Positions 29,868 to 39,424 of a stretch of DNA of 64,000 bases are shown one piece after another. The position numbers were made by a program, and so were the translations under genes. Numbering within the stretch: position 1 is the stretch's first letter; every line of letters starts with the position of its first letter. The notes below the pieces were generated by a model. It was not told the origin of the DNA and did no database searches. It saw only the letters and a program-made list of their open reading frames with translations. The DNA comes from Stachybotrys elegans (lineage: Eukaryota > Ascomycota > Sordariomycetes > Hypocreales > Stachybotryaceae), in contig JAGPNK010000001.1 of assembly GCA_020746835.1 (NCBI GenBank), forward strand, positions 5,146,001-5,210,000. The letters run 5' to 3'.

Positions 29868-30354
29868 TCAAGCGTCGAAATCGGAGTCACACTCCATCGT
29901 AAAGCTCTTGAAGTATACCCCAATCACCCAGCCATGCGCTTCCTGACACGTATCTTGCTCGATCCACGTCTTGTCGTACTCGCAATACTTGTCGAGGTAG
30001 CCGTACACTAGGTAAAGTTAGAAGGAATAGGCGAGGCAGAGACAGAGACAGCAACATACTCTTGCAAGCCGGGGAGATGGCTGTCATGTTCAGCGCCTTG
30101 GCAAACTGTCTGCCAAAATTGTAGCATCCGCCGTCACTCACGCCCCCCTCGTAGATGGAGAAGATGCCCATGTCGGAGTCGACGCAGCCGGCTGTCGAAT
30201 AGAGGCGGAAGTCGCAGAGCTTCTGGCCCTGGTCGCTGGGCTGGGGCTCTGACTCGGAGATGATGGGCGAGTCGCCGTCGGCTGCTCGGGCCGAAGAGGT
30301 GGTGAGGGAGAGGATGGTGGCGGTGACGGCCAGGATGTTGAGCGGTAGTCTCAT
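29868..30354 (-). CDS. Small secreted cysteine-rich protein
   Basis: Two exons: 30354-30060 and 30007-29868, intron 30059-30008 (52 nt, GTATGT...CCTAG). The product is 144 residues. A signal peptide is clear (MRLPLNILAVTATILSLTTS, cleavage near SARA-A25). The mature part of about 120 residues has seven cysteines at 47, 57, 77, 97, 107, 119 and 138; the odd number means at least one is unpaired or pairs between chains. It is acidic at both ends. The size, signal peptide and Cys content match candidate effectors or apoplastic proteins, but no family is recognised. Without splicing, the frame would end in an unrelated tail, and the spliced version restores the last three cysteines. A CACGTG lies about 195 bp upstream (30549-30554). 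Confidence 0.8.
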
Positions 30355-31261
30355 GGTAACAGGCGAGTCTTTGAAGATGTGATAGTGAGGCGGCGTGTGG
30401 GCGGTGTGATGAAATGCTTCTGTTGCAAGTCATGATGCAAACCATTATATAGAAAACAGCCAAGTTCTATGGCATACCTCACGCCGGCCGATACAGGAGC
30501 TCGTGGTCATTTCGTGCTACAGAGTGTCATGTAACGAGCCCGGAATTCCACGTGGCAGGACCAAGCTTGATCAAACATACTTTGGCGAAGCAAACATGCC
30601 AAGATCCGCAAGGGGAAGCGCGGATTGTGCACCAGAAGCTTCGAGAAGGGGTGTTGACGGTTTGCTATCCAGTCTGCTGACAGCTGTGACGTGCACACGA
30701 TATCACGTAACGTGGCATCGGCTACATTCAGGGCTCGGGGTCCATAGTATGATTTCCTGGGCATTCAGTGATGTGGGTGACCGAAGGCTTAACAAGAATT
30801 GTACAACTAGCATCGACTCGACAATGAAACGTTTCAAAGGGGTGACGAAGATGATGCTGAGTATGAGGTTGATCGAAGTACTGTCACAGACTGTACAGCT
30901 CGATGTTGTAGTATGGAAAAGAGAACAAGCAGGTGTCATTTAATGATTCACCACAACCTGAAGAATACTTAGGGATGACAATTATCTGCAGTTGTATCCA
31001 ATAACTGCTTTGATACTGATTCATCGTCATCGATGACTGACTGATTGAGTTGGTAAGCACATAGAAACATGTCGGTATCTGCCTTGAGTCTGCCAGGACA
31101 GTGATCGACTGACAGAGACAAGCGTAACAACCGAAGCTGTATTCAGGAGCTGTAACTCTCTTCAGATGATACAAGTAGTAATCGATAATTTTGATCACTG
31201 ACAGTTTACAATGGCGTGCGTTCTTTCAAAAACGAGCCAGGCCAGAGTTCTCTTGAAAAAG
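30355..31261. other. Intergenic region upstream of the secreted-protein gene
   Basis: Promoter of the secreted-protein gene, followed by AT-richer sequence with no supported gene. Confidence 0.5.
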
Positions 31262-31269
31262 TATAAATA
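31262..31269 (+). promoter_or_regulatory. TATA box candidate
   Basis: TATAAATA, 43 bases upstream of an ATG at 31305 and followed by a C/A-rich leader. It suggests a transcription unit whose structure is unresolved. Confidence 0.4.
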
Positions 31270-31304
31270 GACAGCGTTCGCCCACAACCAACTTCTCCTT
31301 TCGA

Positions 31305-31688
31305 ATGCTCTCAGCACCACTTCAACCACTCAACACAACAAACCCGACCCTCAAGTCTGAGCTGTACGATATACATGTTTGAATATCTATCATCACCGAC
31401 GACAAAGAAAAGGAGAAGAAGAAGAAGAAAGCGGAGAACTCCGTATTACTGGGTGGAACACATGGCCAAGTAACTCTGGCAGGAGATCAAGGAGCTCACT
31501 CGCCGAGCTCCGTGCTACGCCGGCAAAGGAGAAGAAGCCCGCTGAAGGACGACTGGACCAGATCCATCTCGAGTTGGACGAAGAAGAATGCGGTGTCCCG
31601 GAAAAGCCTTGCTGCCGACTTGCATCGGCTCGACAACTTCTTGGCCCTGGCTGGTGCGAAGGAGTGGCTTGAGCGGACTGAGGCGTGA
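31305..31688 (+). pseudogene. Unresolved coding candidate with one in-frame stop
   Basis: After a TATA box and a leader-like stretch, ATG at 31305 opens MLSAPLQPLNTTNPTLKSEL. The frame meets TGA at 31380, then runs on to TGA at 31686 through a Lys-rich segment and a protein-like end (LAADLHRLDNFLALAGAKEW). The reading could be a gene with one nonsense codon. It could instead be spliced: a possible 44-nt intron from GTACGA to GACAAAG would switch to another open frame (SLAELRATPAKEKKPAEGRL) ending at 31672. All three frames are partly open here, so the assignment is weak. No family recognised. Confidence 0.28.
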
Positions 31689-33268
31689 GGACGTCAAGTA
31701 CGGCCGCAACTATTGGCGAACTCGCCCGCCACCTGAGGCAGTGCGCCTGCTATCGCAAATTAAAAGACCGACAAACTACCGTGTTCTTTTCTCATGAACC
31801 TCTCCCCTTTTTGTGGCGTGGGCAGTGGGAGCTGATTCATCGGCCGTGAGAGCAGTTGACCTTCACAACACTGTCGCTGCTCTGCTGCCGCCAACGATGC
31901 ATCCGCAAAATCACACGGCCGATCAAAGGGGAAGGGGAAACGACACGCTCTGGCTGGAGATCTCCCGAGAGAACCCACCAGCCGCCTGACGTTGTCCTTG
32001 TTGGATTGGCTCGAGACCTACACCTTCCCACTAGATTCAAGCTCTTCTCCCGCCTCTGCTTGTGCCTGGCTTGGAACACACAACGGAGAGATGGCAGCTG
32101 GGCGGTGTTGGGACGGTATGTGGCGACTCTACATTGTGGCCGCCTCACTTCGCCATACTGCATCACCTCGCCGCGCGTCAGCTCCTCTTATGGGAAGTGG
32201 GAACGCTGGTATCTCAAAAGCTTTCTGGGAGAGGCTTGTCTCATTGATGGGTGGTGGGCTTGCGCCCATTTCCTCGACATTTACTGGCGCTTTGCTTCTC
32301 TTCGCGCCTGAACCTGAAGATCAACAATGGGAGGTCTGTGGGAGAAGATGCCCCGGCTGCCACCCTGGTCACAACTCGGGTTCCGGGTCGGCTCGTGCGC
32401 TTCTCTGTCAACCGTCCCTGCTGCGTGTTGAGGCCGATCACCATGCTGGATGATCTCACCATCGCCATCTCACCGTTGGGGAGGGCGGCGGGCAACACAA
32501 AGATTGAGCAGCAGCAGAATGTCGCTCCCGATGAGCTTGCGCCGCCACGCAATGTACATCACATTGGTTGCGGCTCTCTTTCGCCCCATCAGCAACACTG
32601 ATTGAGCTGTGGCAGCAGCAGCCGCTACATCTTGGTTTCTCATGCTATGGTGAAAGGACCAGACAACTAATTCCGATAGTCGGCCCCATACTATGGAGAT
32701 CGATACGTTGGTATGTCTGGTCGTTGCGGCTGGTCTGAAGAATAATATATATGTATTATAGTAGCAGGGGAGGATGCCTCAGCTGCTGAGCCCGCCCAGC
32801 TCTTCTCCTAAGGCGTTTCGGAGGGGATGGGCTGAGCGGGCTGAGCTGGTGCAGGTGTCTCAAATGACTGGGCGGCAGCGAAGTGGCGCTGTGATGTAAT
32901 GTAGGGCTAGAACAGTCGATGGATATTATTGGCAGCATTCAGCTGGTTTCGTACAAATAATGTGGGATTTCCCGTTCGTGTGCCCAAATGGGATACAGAC
33001 CAGTGACTTCGAGGAGGCCCCCTCTGACGATAAAGACAATATCAGATCAATAGATAACAATTGGTTAGAAAATTCGATTTTCGTACAAATAATAGCTCCG
33101 CTGCATGAATGTCAACCAAGTCACAACAGGCAGCATGCTGACATCGGTTCAGCCGCAACAGTTTACTCCGGATTTCCCTTCTTCATATTGCTCATACTCT
33201 CTCCAGTGCCATGATACGACACTTGCAACAGCGATTTCCCAAGAAAGCCTCTCTTTAACCTCAACAGA
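31689..33268. other. Gene-poor region with overlapping open frames
   Basis: Open frames such as 31856-32311 and 31992-32453 (plus) and 32241-32552 (minus) overlap each other and have no recognised domain. The stretch 32946-32959 (TTCGTACAAATAAT) recurs at 33079-33092. Possibly decayed coding or mobile DNA. Confidence 0.45.
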
Positions 33269-33499
33269 ATGGACACGGCACTCTTGGATCTTCGAGCGGC
33301 TAGACAAAGAATCCAGGGGATGATGATGCGGTACGGGATACCGCAGAAAACAGCCGTCAACGTTGCAATGAACGAGGTCAGGGGCTGGCCTATCGAGGAA
33401 GTAGAAGACATCCTCAAGAAGATTGACCGGCCCAGTCATGACTACTGCCCGCTCAAGGTCGAGCCAGATGATGAATACGCTCAACACAGGAACAATTAG
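33269..33499 (+). CDS. Possible small protein, 76 aa
   Basis: Intronless ATG frame encoding a mostly helical, charged protein (LLDLRAARQRIQGMMMRYGI, then a GWPIEEVEDILKKIDRP block). The pattern reads like a genuine soluble small protein. The minus strand of the same DNA is also open for 154 codons (33613-33149), so either or neither strand may be coding. No domain is recognised. Confidence 0.35.
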   Translation: MDTALLDLRAARQRIQGMMMRYGIPQKTAVNVAMNEVRGWPIEEVEDILKKIDRPSHDYCPLKVEPDDEYAQHRNN

Positions 33500-34479
33500 G
33501 TCAAGCTGCCTCTTCAGCTCATCCAGCGATCTGTAAGAGAGAACAAAGTTCTTTGTGTCAATAAATCCTTCCAGTGGGCGCTCTTGGATGAGGATTACAT
33601 GGCTGTATCCCATGTTTGGGCGGAGGGCATACGCGCTGACCCCAGCGTTCCTGTCTTGTACTATCTATGGCTGAGGTATAATGTTCTTCTGTTGCAGAAG
33701 CTGCAAAATCGATTTCAGTCTTCGTAGTTCCAGTGTATTTCCTGCTATACCATCCATGTTTTCCTCCTATTGCGGCTCTGTCGGTGAATTTCACCATGCC
33801 TTGGTCCGTAGTACCTACAGTCTCCCCTCAGCCCTCGGTATAGTCTGTTTCCTTCCGTCCTGTCCCCCCAGGATCTCTATGTGTGCTGTGAATGAAAGCG
33901 GTTGCGGTGATATGATAACCTCGTGCTGGGTTCCTATGTGGCTATGTCGTGTGTTCCGTGAAGCTCGGCAGCAGCTGCATGACCGACTCCTGGCCAAACC
34001 TCCCAACTTGCGATGCTCCATCCGGTCCGAATGGCCGAATTACTAAGTATGAGAGCTCTCTCGTCAACCCTCGAATGCCATTGACGGATGTGTTGAAGGG
34101 GCACCAACCCTTCTTCACAAAGGGGGCGATAGGGGACCAGACTGTCTGTGGCTGTAGTATTTTTAGGAGCAACATGCTCCAGCTCTTATCACACGGGGTA
34201 AAGCGACTGAAACCCGAAACCCGTTGCATAGATGGATAACTATCGAAAGAAAATGTATGAGATTGCGGAGATGTGAGTGGAATGGCGCAGGGATAGATTA
34301 CTCCGTCCGTAAACGGATGCGGAAATGTGCGGCGGGGTTCGGGGTTGCATGGGTGTGTGCCACCGAACTCCGCCAAGCTGTCCTCTATAAAGAATGGTTG
34401 ATAACATTTTTTTGAGTTCACTAATGAAAGACAAGTATTATTATTCTATTGATGGATTTTTTGTTTTTTATATTATCCA
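33500..34479. other. Intergenic region upstream of the cupin gene
   Basis: Increasingly AT-rich towards the cupin ATG (poly-T and TTATTATTATT near 34435-34475). No gene is supported. Confidence 0.5.
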
Positions 34480-35276
34480 ATGCCTCGCACACGCTCCAAA
34501 TTCAGAGAATCCAACTTGCTTGCGTTTGCAGGTGGGCCAACCGAGGTGGCCTTCTTTGAGTTTGTTCGGCCCTCAAGCCCAGAGAATGCGAAAGGGAGAA
34601 GAATCATCACTATTCCACCCGGGAGCACATGGTCGACTGGTCTACATTGGCACGAAGAGTATACAGAGAGTGTCAGGGTTCTCAAAGGTCGGGCATGTAT
34701 CACTATAGGTAAGTCACAAGGCCGATAAGCAACACAGTTGAAATTCGCTAACACGAGGGAATAGATGGTTCCAGCAGAGACTACACGGCAGAAGATGGCG
34801 TAGTAACATTTCCGAGGCTTACTATCCATGGATTTGGCCGCGCGGACTCTGGTCGAGATTCGGGCGATCTACAAGATGTTGTGTTAGAAGAATGGGTTGA
34901 CCCAGGTCAGACGAAACAAATTTCTCTTATTACCTGCCGTATTTGCTGACTATGAATAGAGGATGGATTCAAACTTGTCTTCTTTTATAATATCCTTGGC
35001 GCATTACAGGAATGTCAAGGCAAGCCAAGCCTTGGTGACCTACTGCAACTCGGCACCACGTTGGCGTATATTGACGAATATCCTGTGATTCCCTTATCCA
35101 TGCCGTTCTTCTTAAGGAGGATCTGCACACATGTTGCCCTAGCAGCCATTTATATAACTGGCCGGCTCTCAGGTTATAAACCATGGGTAAAAGAATATAC
35201 GCCTATGGATCTTTGGGATATAGCACAAGAGGTAGGAAAGAAAACAAGGCCTACTATAGGGATACTTTGGAAATAA
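34480..35276 (+). CDS. Cupin-domain protein with C-terminal hydrophobic tail
   Basis: Three exons: 34480-34708, 34765-34905 and 34960-35276. Introns are 56 nt (GTAAGT...GAATAG) and 54 nt (GTCAGA...GAATAG). The product is 228 residues. The N-terminal half is a small beta-barrel cupin: motif 1 is GLHWHEEYTESVRVLKGRA at about 53-71, with the His-x-His-x(3-4)-Glu metal-site pattern partly present, and motif 2 is VTFPRLTIHGFGRA. The C-terminal half has a hydrophobic stretch (FFLRRICTHVALAAIYITG) that could be membrane-associated. Such proteins can be dioxygenases, isomerases or non-enzymatic binders; the substrate is unknown. The gene and flanks are more AT-rich than neighbours, perhaps from a different history or RIP-affected surroundings. 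Confidence 0.8.
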
Positions 35277-35590
35277 GGAAACAATGGGGAATTTAGGTTT
35301 ATTATAAATATCTAGTTTTATTTATAATAATTAGAGTATTTAATTGAGTTTCATGTCATGTTTTCCGTGGCGCTTTCTTGGGTTGTTAGCGATAGTGTGG
35401 CTAAGAAAGCTGTTGTTCTTTTGAGACATTGATGGAATACATATCTATGACTATCTGATTCTTCTATGATTAGGGGCTTTGCTCGGTGCTATGCCGAAGC
35501 TAATAAAGATGGCTAAAGTTAAATACAACCAAATCACTCCTTGTCTAGACCTGTCTGTGCATGCCTTACATGCCAACACGATGACCAACC
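35277..35590. other. AT-rich convergent intergenic region
   Basis: Strongly AT-rich 3' flank of the cupin gene (TTTATTATAAATATCTAG and similar). Nothing else is seen. Confidence 0.6.
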
Positions 35591-36663
35591 CTAACTATTC
35601 CCCTTGATAGTCTCATTGTAGAGCTTCTCCGTCCAATCAAACACAAAATCATGCTTGAACCCCCTCTCCACAAATAGGAGGTTGAACATCCTGCGCAGAT
35701 GTGTGTAGTTGGGCTTCTCTCCATACCTCAGACCCCGCACAATCGTGAGGAACCTCGCAAACTGCCGGGGCAAGCCCTCGCATATGCTCTCAGGCGGCCT
35801 CATCTTCATCAGCTTGGTCTGCTCATCGAGTTGAGCGTCTGATGGACAAGGGACGTCGTACCACGGCAGCGTGCCCGTCGCGAGGAAGACGAGCGAATAT
35901 AAGAGGGACTCGAGGTCATCGCCCCAGGACTGCCCTGCAGAATGGTGTTAGCCACTTTTCTAAGCAAAGAAAATAGTTTGATAGACCCTCAAACGAACCA
36001 TATCTATTGTGGCAGGTAAGGCTGGCAAAGTCCGGCGTCCCAGCCCAAGCAACCCCTCTGGGCTGCTCCCGGCGCTCTATACCGCTGATGTTGACGGCAA
36101 GGGCGTAATCAATGAGGTAAACCACGTTTCCTTTCTTTCCGCAGCCCATGAGCAGATTCGCGGGCTTGACATCGCGGTGAAGGTAGCCCTTGCTGTGAAT
36201 GTGCTGCAGCCTATACAGCGCCTGGTCTGCAATCATGAGGACAGTCTTGAGCGAGAATTTCCCGCCGCAGTACCGATGCAGGTCGTCGAGTGAAGGACCA
36301 AGGAGATCTAGAACGATGATCGAATACGGCCCTTGATGACCAAACCATTTCACATTTGGGATGCCAGTCCCGCCGGCGATGCTGATATATATTTCCTCCT
36401 CGTCCCTGGCTTGGTCCGCGTGCACCTCGCCTGTCAACTTTATTGCCACTTTCTGATTTGAAAACAAATCCGTCCCTGAATCGGTTAGAAGGAGGCTCTC
36501 CGAGGCGCTGAGGAGGATGGTCAAACCGGAATACGCCACACTCTGTCCGCCTTTCCCAACCCGGGCTTGAACATGGAACTGTCCGTTGATAATAATGTCC
36601 TGTATGTACTCTGTCAGCCGGCTCCCACCAACACCAAACACCCTCAAAGAGTCTCACCTTCAT
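35591..36663 (-). CDS. Casein-kinase-1-like protein with altered DFG motif
   Basis: Four exons: 36663-36658 (only ATG AAG), 36599-36527, 36475-35999 and 35934-35591. Introns are 58, 51 and 64 nt; donors of the second and third (GTTTGA, GTTCGT) are unusual. The product is 299 residues. CK1-type features are the glycine loop ARVGKGGQSVAYSG, VAIKL (Lys39), GIPNVKWFGHQGPYSIIVLD, HRDVKPANLLMG (HRD at 126-128), and the CK1-specific GQSWGDDLESLLYSLVFLAT. The magnesium-binding DFG is IDYALA (DYA, 149-151): Asp is kept, Phe-Gly replaced. The subdomain VIB reads KPANLL rather than KPDNFL. It may be a weak or pseudo-kinase, or a divergent active CK1. It shares a 495-bp divergent promoter with the next gene. 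Confidence 0.85.
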
Positions 36664-37158
36664 TTCTGCCTCCCAGAGTTCTCTGAAGCCAAGCGATTTC
36701 CCATGTACACCGAACGGAGAGACGGGGAAAGCAACGCGCGCGCCGGTGCGGCGGTTGAAATGTGAAATGACTTCCCTCCCCAAGCCCGCATATCGTGAAC
36801 ACAAACAATGCGATAAAGTGATGGCATATTTTCGGCGTTTGGATGAAAAGGTGTTTTATGTCTTCTTTGTCGCCGTGTTTGTCGTTTGCGACGCGACACA
36901 ATGCGCGTGGGCGGTGATGGTGATGGCATTGTTTGAACACAAAGCCACAAAGCAGCCAACTCCAGACAAAAGACGTCCTCGTGAGCGCGATACAGCAATT
37001 CGGAAACTCTGAAAAAAGGTGAATCAGTATTTTAACCTTGGGGCCGCAAATAGGTGAATTAGTACCTTGAACTTCAAATACACAGATTGAGCGACACCTT
37101 AGAACACATCCCCCTTCCACAAACAAATCCGTGGTGCTCATCCTGCAAACAATAGACA
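36664..37158. promoter_or_regulatory. Divergent promoter region
   Basis: 495 bp between the starts of the CK1-like gene (minus) and the unknown 387-aa gene (plus). No clear TATA box was seen. It probably holds both promoters. Confidence 0.45.
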
Positions 37159-38391
37159 ATGCCACTGTCGCTGCCGATAGCGGTTCTCAAGCCTCCCCCC
37201 GACGAGGGATGGCGCGGCCGTGTGCTGAGGAGGTTCTGGGATACCTTGGAACAGGTCGAGCTTACTCCTCGCTCTCTCGCCGAGCTCGACCACCGCAACC
37301 GGATATCGAATGCGCACGGGGAACCGGAGGAGCCGGCGGCGCAGGTAGTTCAAGAGCCCATTAGGATTCACAGCCTGCAGCGCTTTGCGCGCAACGGCGG
37401 ACCTGACCTGGGCAGCATCCGCAAGGTATTATCAGCAGACTGTCTTGTTTGGCGCTCTTTGTCATTTGCTGCCGCTGATACGAGTTGTGAATAGCTACTA
37501 GATGAGGAAGACGCTGCATGCGTCTCCTATGATACCATACCCGAGCATCACCACAATCACCCCTTCACATGTAAAGATGCCGAGATGGAAATCGCACTCG
37601 GTGACATCGGTGCTGCCATGCCTCAGCAAGGCCTTCAGCCCGCCAATATGGCATCAATACTGAGTGCCATGAGGCAAAACGGCTTTCTTAGCATCCATGA
37701 CTTCACAAGAGACCTTTCCGAGTTCATGGACAACAACAGAGGTAGCAGGACGCAAGACATCATCTTGTCGCAGATCACGCGCCATGTAACCGGAGAGCTG
37801 CGGCGTGAAGCCAGCACAAACGTCCGCTTCGACGCCTCCTGCCACATCTCCCAGGCGCTCGTGCTGCAGATGTGCCCGTTCTTCTGCGACGGCTACAACG
37901 GCGAGATCTCCGCCATCGGGGACGCTCTGCTCGACGACGTCCTTGAGCCGCTGCTCATACCCTCGACGGAGCCGGGTGCCCCGCAAGCCCCCAACTTCTT
38001 CTTCCTCGTCGACGGGCAGCCCAGGGGCGGTCGAGTAGAGGTCACGCGGCAGGCCTGCTTGGCGGGCTCCAGCGGCGCCCGCGCAATGGGGATTCTAGAG
38101 TCCTACGTGGTAGACACGCTGGGGTGTGAGACGGCATGCTCGGCGGGCGAGGCGAGCGCCTTTACCGTAGCACTGGCGCACGGGATCCTGGATGTGTACG
38201 CCCACCACTCGGACGCCGATAACAGGATCCATATGAGCATGCTGGGATCATACGACATGCAGAAACTTGGCAGCCATTCATTCTTGGCAGGCGCATATGC
38301 AGCTTTGACAGTGGCGAGGCTGGCTGAGGAGTGCAGACGAGTCAGGATGGAAGAGGTGATGCATTTTACCTTTGGCGAGGCTGCCTATTAG
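37159..38391 (+). CDS. Unknown protein, 387 aa
   Basis: Two exons: 37159-37425 and 37495-38391, intron 37426-37494 (69 nt, GTATTA...GAATAG), phase 0. The start is MPLSLPIAVLKPPPDEGWRG. The first 120 residues are charged and low in hydrophobicity. The C-terminal 270 residues look globular, with a CHISQALVLQMCPFFCDGYN segment and a Cys/Ala-rich stretch (DTLGCETACSAGEASAFTVA). No domain, signal peptide or membrane helix is recognised. The strongly GC-biased third positions in the second exon and the clean splice support a real gene. It sits divergently from the CK1-like gene and may be co-expressed with it. Confidence 0.7.
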
Positions 38392-39424
38392 ATTCGGAAA
38401 AGAGAAGGATTGGTACATTTTTGCATGACGCTGTTTTATGATGATGCCTCTCCCAACTCGCCTGTTTGGCCTCGTCCACTTTCATGCATATCAGATAAGA
38501 TTATCTATACAGGCTTTCGGGGGTTTTCGAGTTAGCAGCAGGAGAATGGGCTTGGCATATGATAATCATGGTCCGGATCCTTGCCCCCCTTCAGCTATTG
38601 GATTCGGTGTGCCCTCGATGGAGGAAATGCCCATGTGCATCGCTGACATTTCCCCGATGGAGGGTAGCAAGAAATGTTGACATGGAGTGATCGCCATTAT
38701 CTTGACTATCCATGGAGGATCGGGTTGCGGGAGTGGGATCAACTTCCAAATGCTGCTTTTATATACTTACTTGGGTGGGAATAAAGGCAGATCACCCCCA
38801 TCCAGAGCCTCCATCAGCTTACACGCATATAACACTGACAACCGCCCCCCTCCCGCTCCTATGCTCAGGGGTCAGTTGACGCTGAGGAGGCCTCTCTCAC
38901 GTTGCAGACGACGTGACAACTACCGATGATTCCCTGCGTCATTATCACCTTGACGCTAGAAATAAGAATAAAAATAAAGCTTGTCCCCCCACTTGCCGCA
39001 TCCAGGATGGAAACCACTATTCCGGACGCTACGCCTCTGCTCATTGGATAGTGAGGCGGATTTATGCTTCGGCTTTATGGCGGTTCAGCCCTTTTTGCTC
39101 ACAACCGGCTTATCTTCTGCCCGACCATGACCTTTGACGGGCCACGTCTTCACCAAGAAAGACGCCGTACATCGCACAATACCTCTCTCCTCATGCCACC
39201 GAAACCCCAGACGCGCCTCGCTTGGAATGCTTCCAACGACTCATCCAAATCATGTCGTTATCTAGGACATTTTCGACATGCAGCTACGTCTCTGCTTGCG
39301 TCAGCTACCCCCCCCTTTCCTTTGAGATAACGATGGCCAATCAGTCCGATATATAAACGTATAACATGTAATGTCCACCCAGCCTGTGCCAACTCGTCTC
39401 CAACCAGCACCTTCACATCCTATC
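38392..39424. other. Intergenic region upstream of the P450 gene
   Basis: No gene is supported. The last 90 bases contain the P450 promoter elements. Confidence 0.5.
39337..39357 (+). promoter_or_regulatory. CCAAT box and TATA box of the P450 gene
   Basis: CCAAT at 39337-39341 and TATATAAA at 39350-39357. The TATA box lies 68 bp before ATG 39425 but only 14 bp before the in-frame ATG 39371, which therefore is probably not the translation start. Confidence 0.6.

Noticed and set aside
31992..32453. Frame starting SLLDWLETYTFPLD, reminiscent of guanine deaminase
   Set aside because: Only about ten residues resemble the family; the sequence after PLD has no deaminase features and overlapping frames are equally open.
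33149..33613. 154-codon minus-strand frame opposite the 76-aa candidate
   Set aside because: No domain; it cannot be ranked above the plus-strand frame and is listed only as an alternative.
39371..39424. Upstream in-frame ATG for the P450
   Set aside because: Only 14 bp after the TATA box, so it is unlikely to be within the transcript; the ATG at 39425 directly precedes the membrane anchor.
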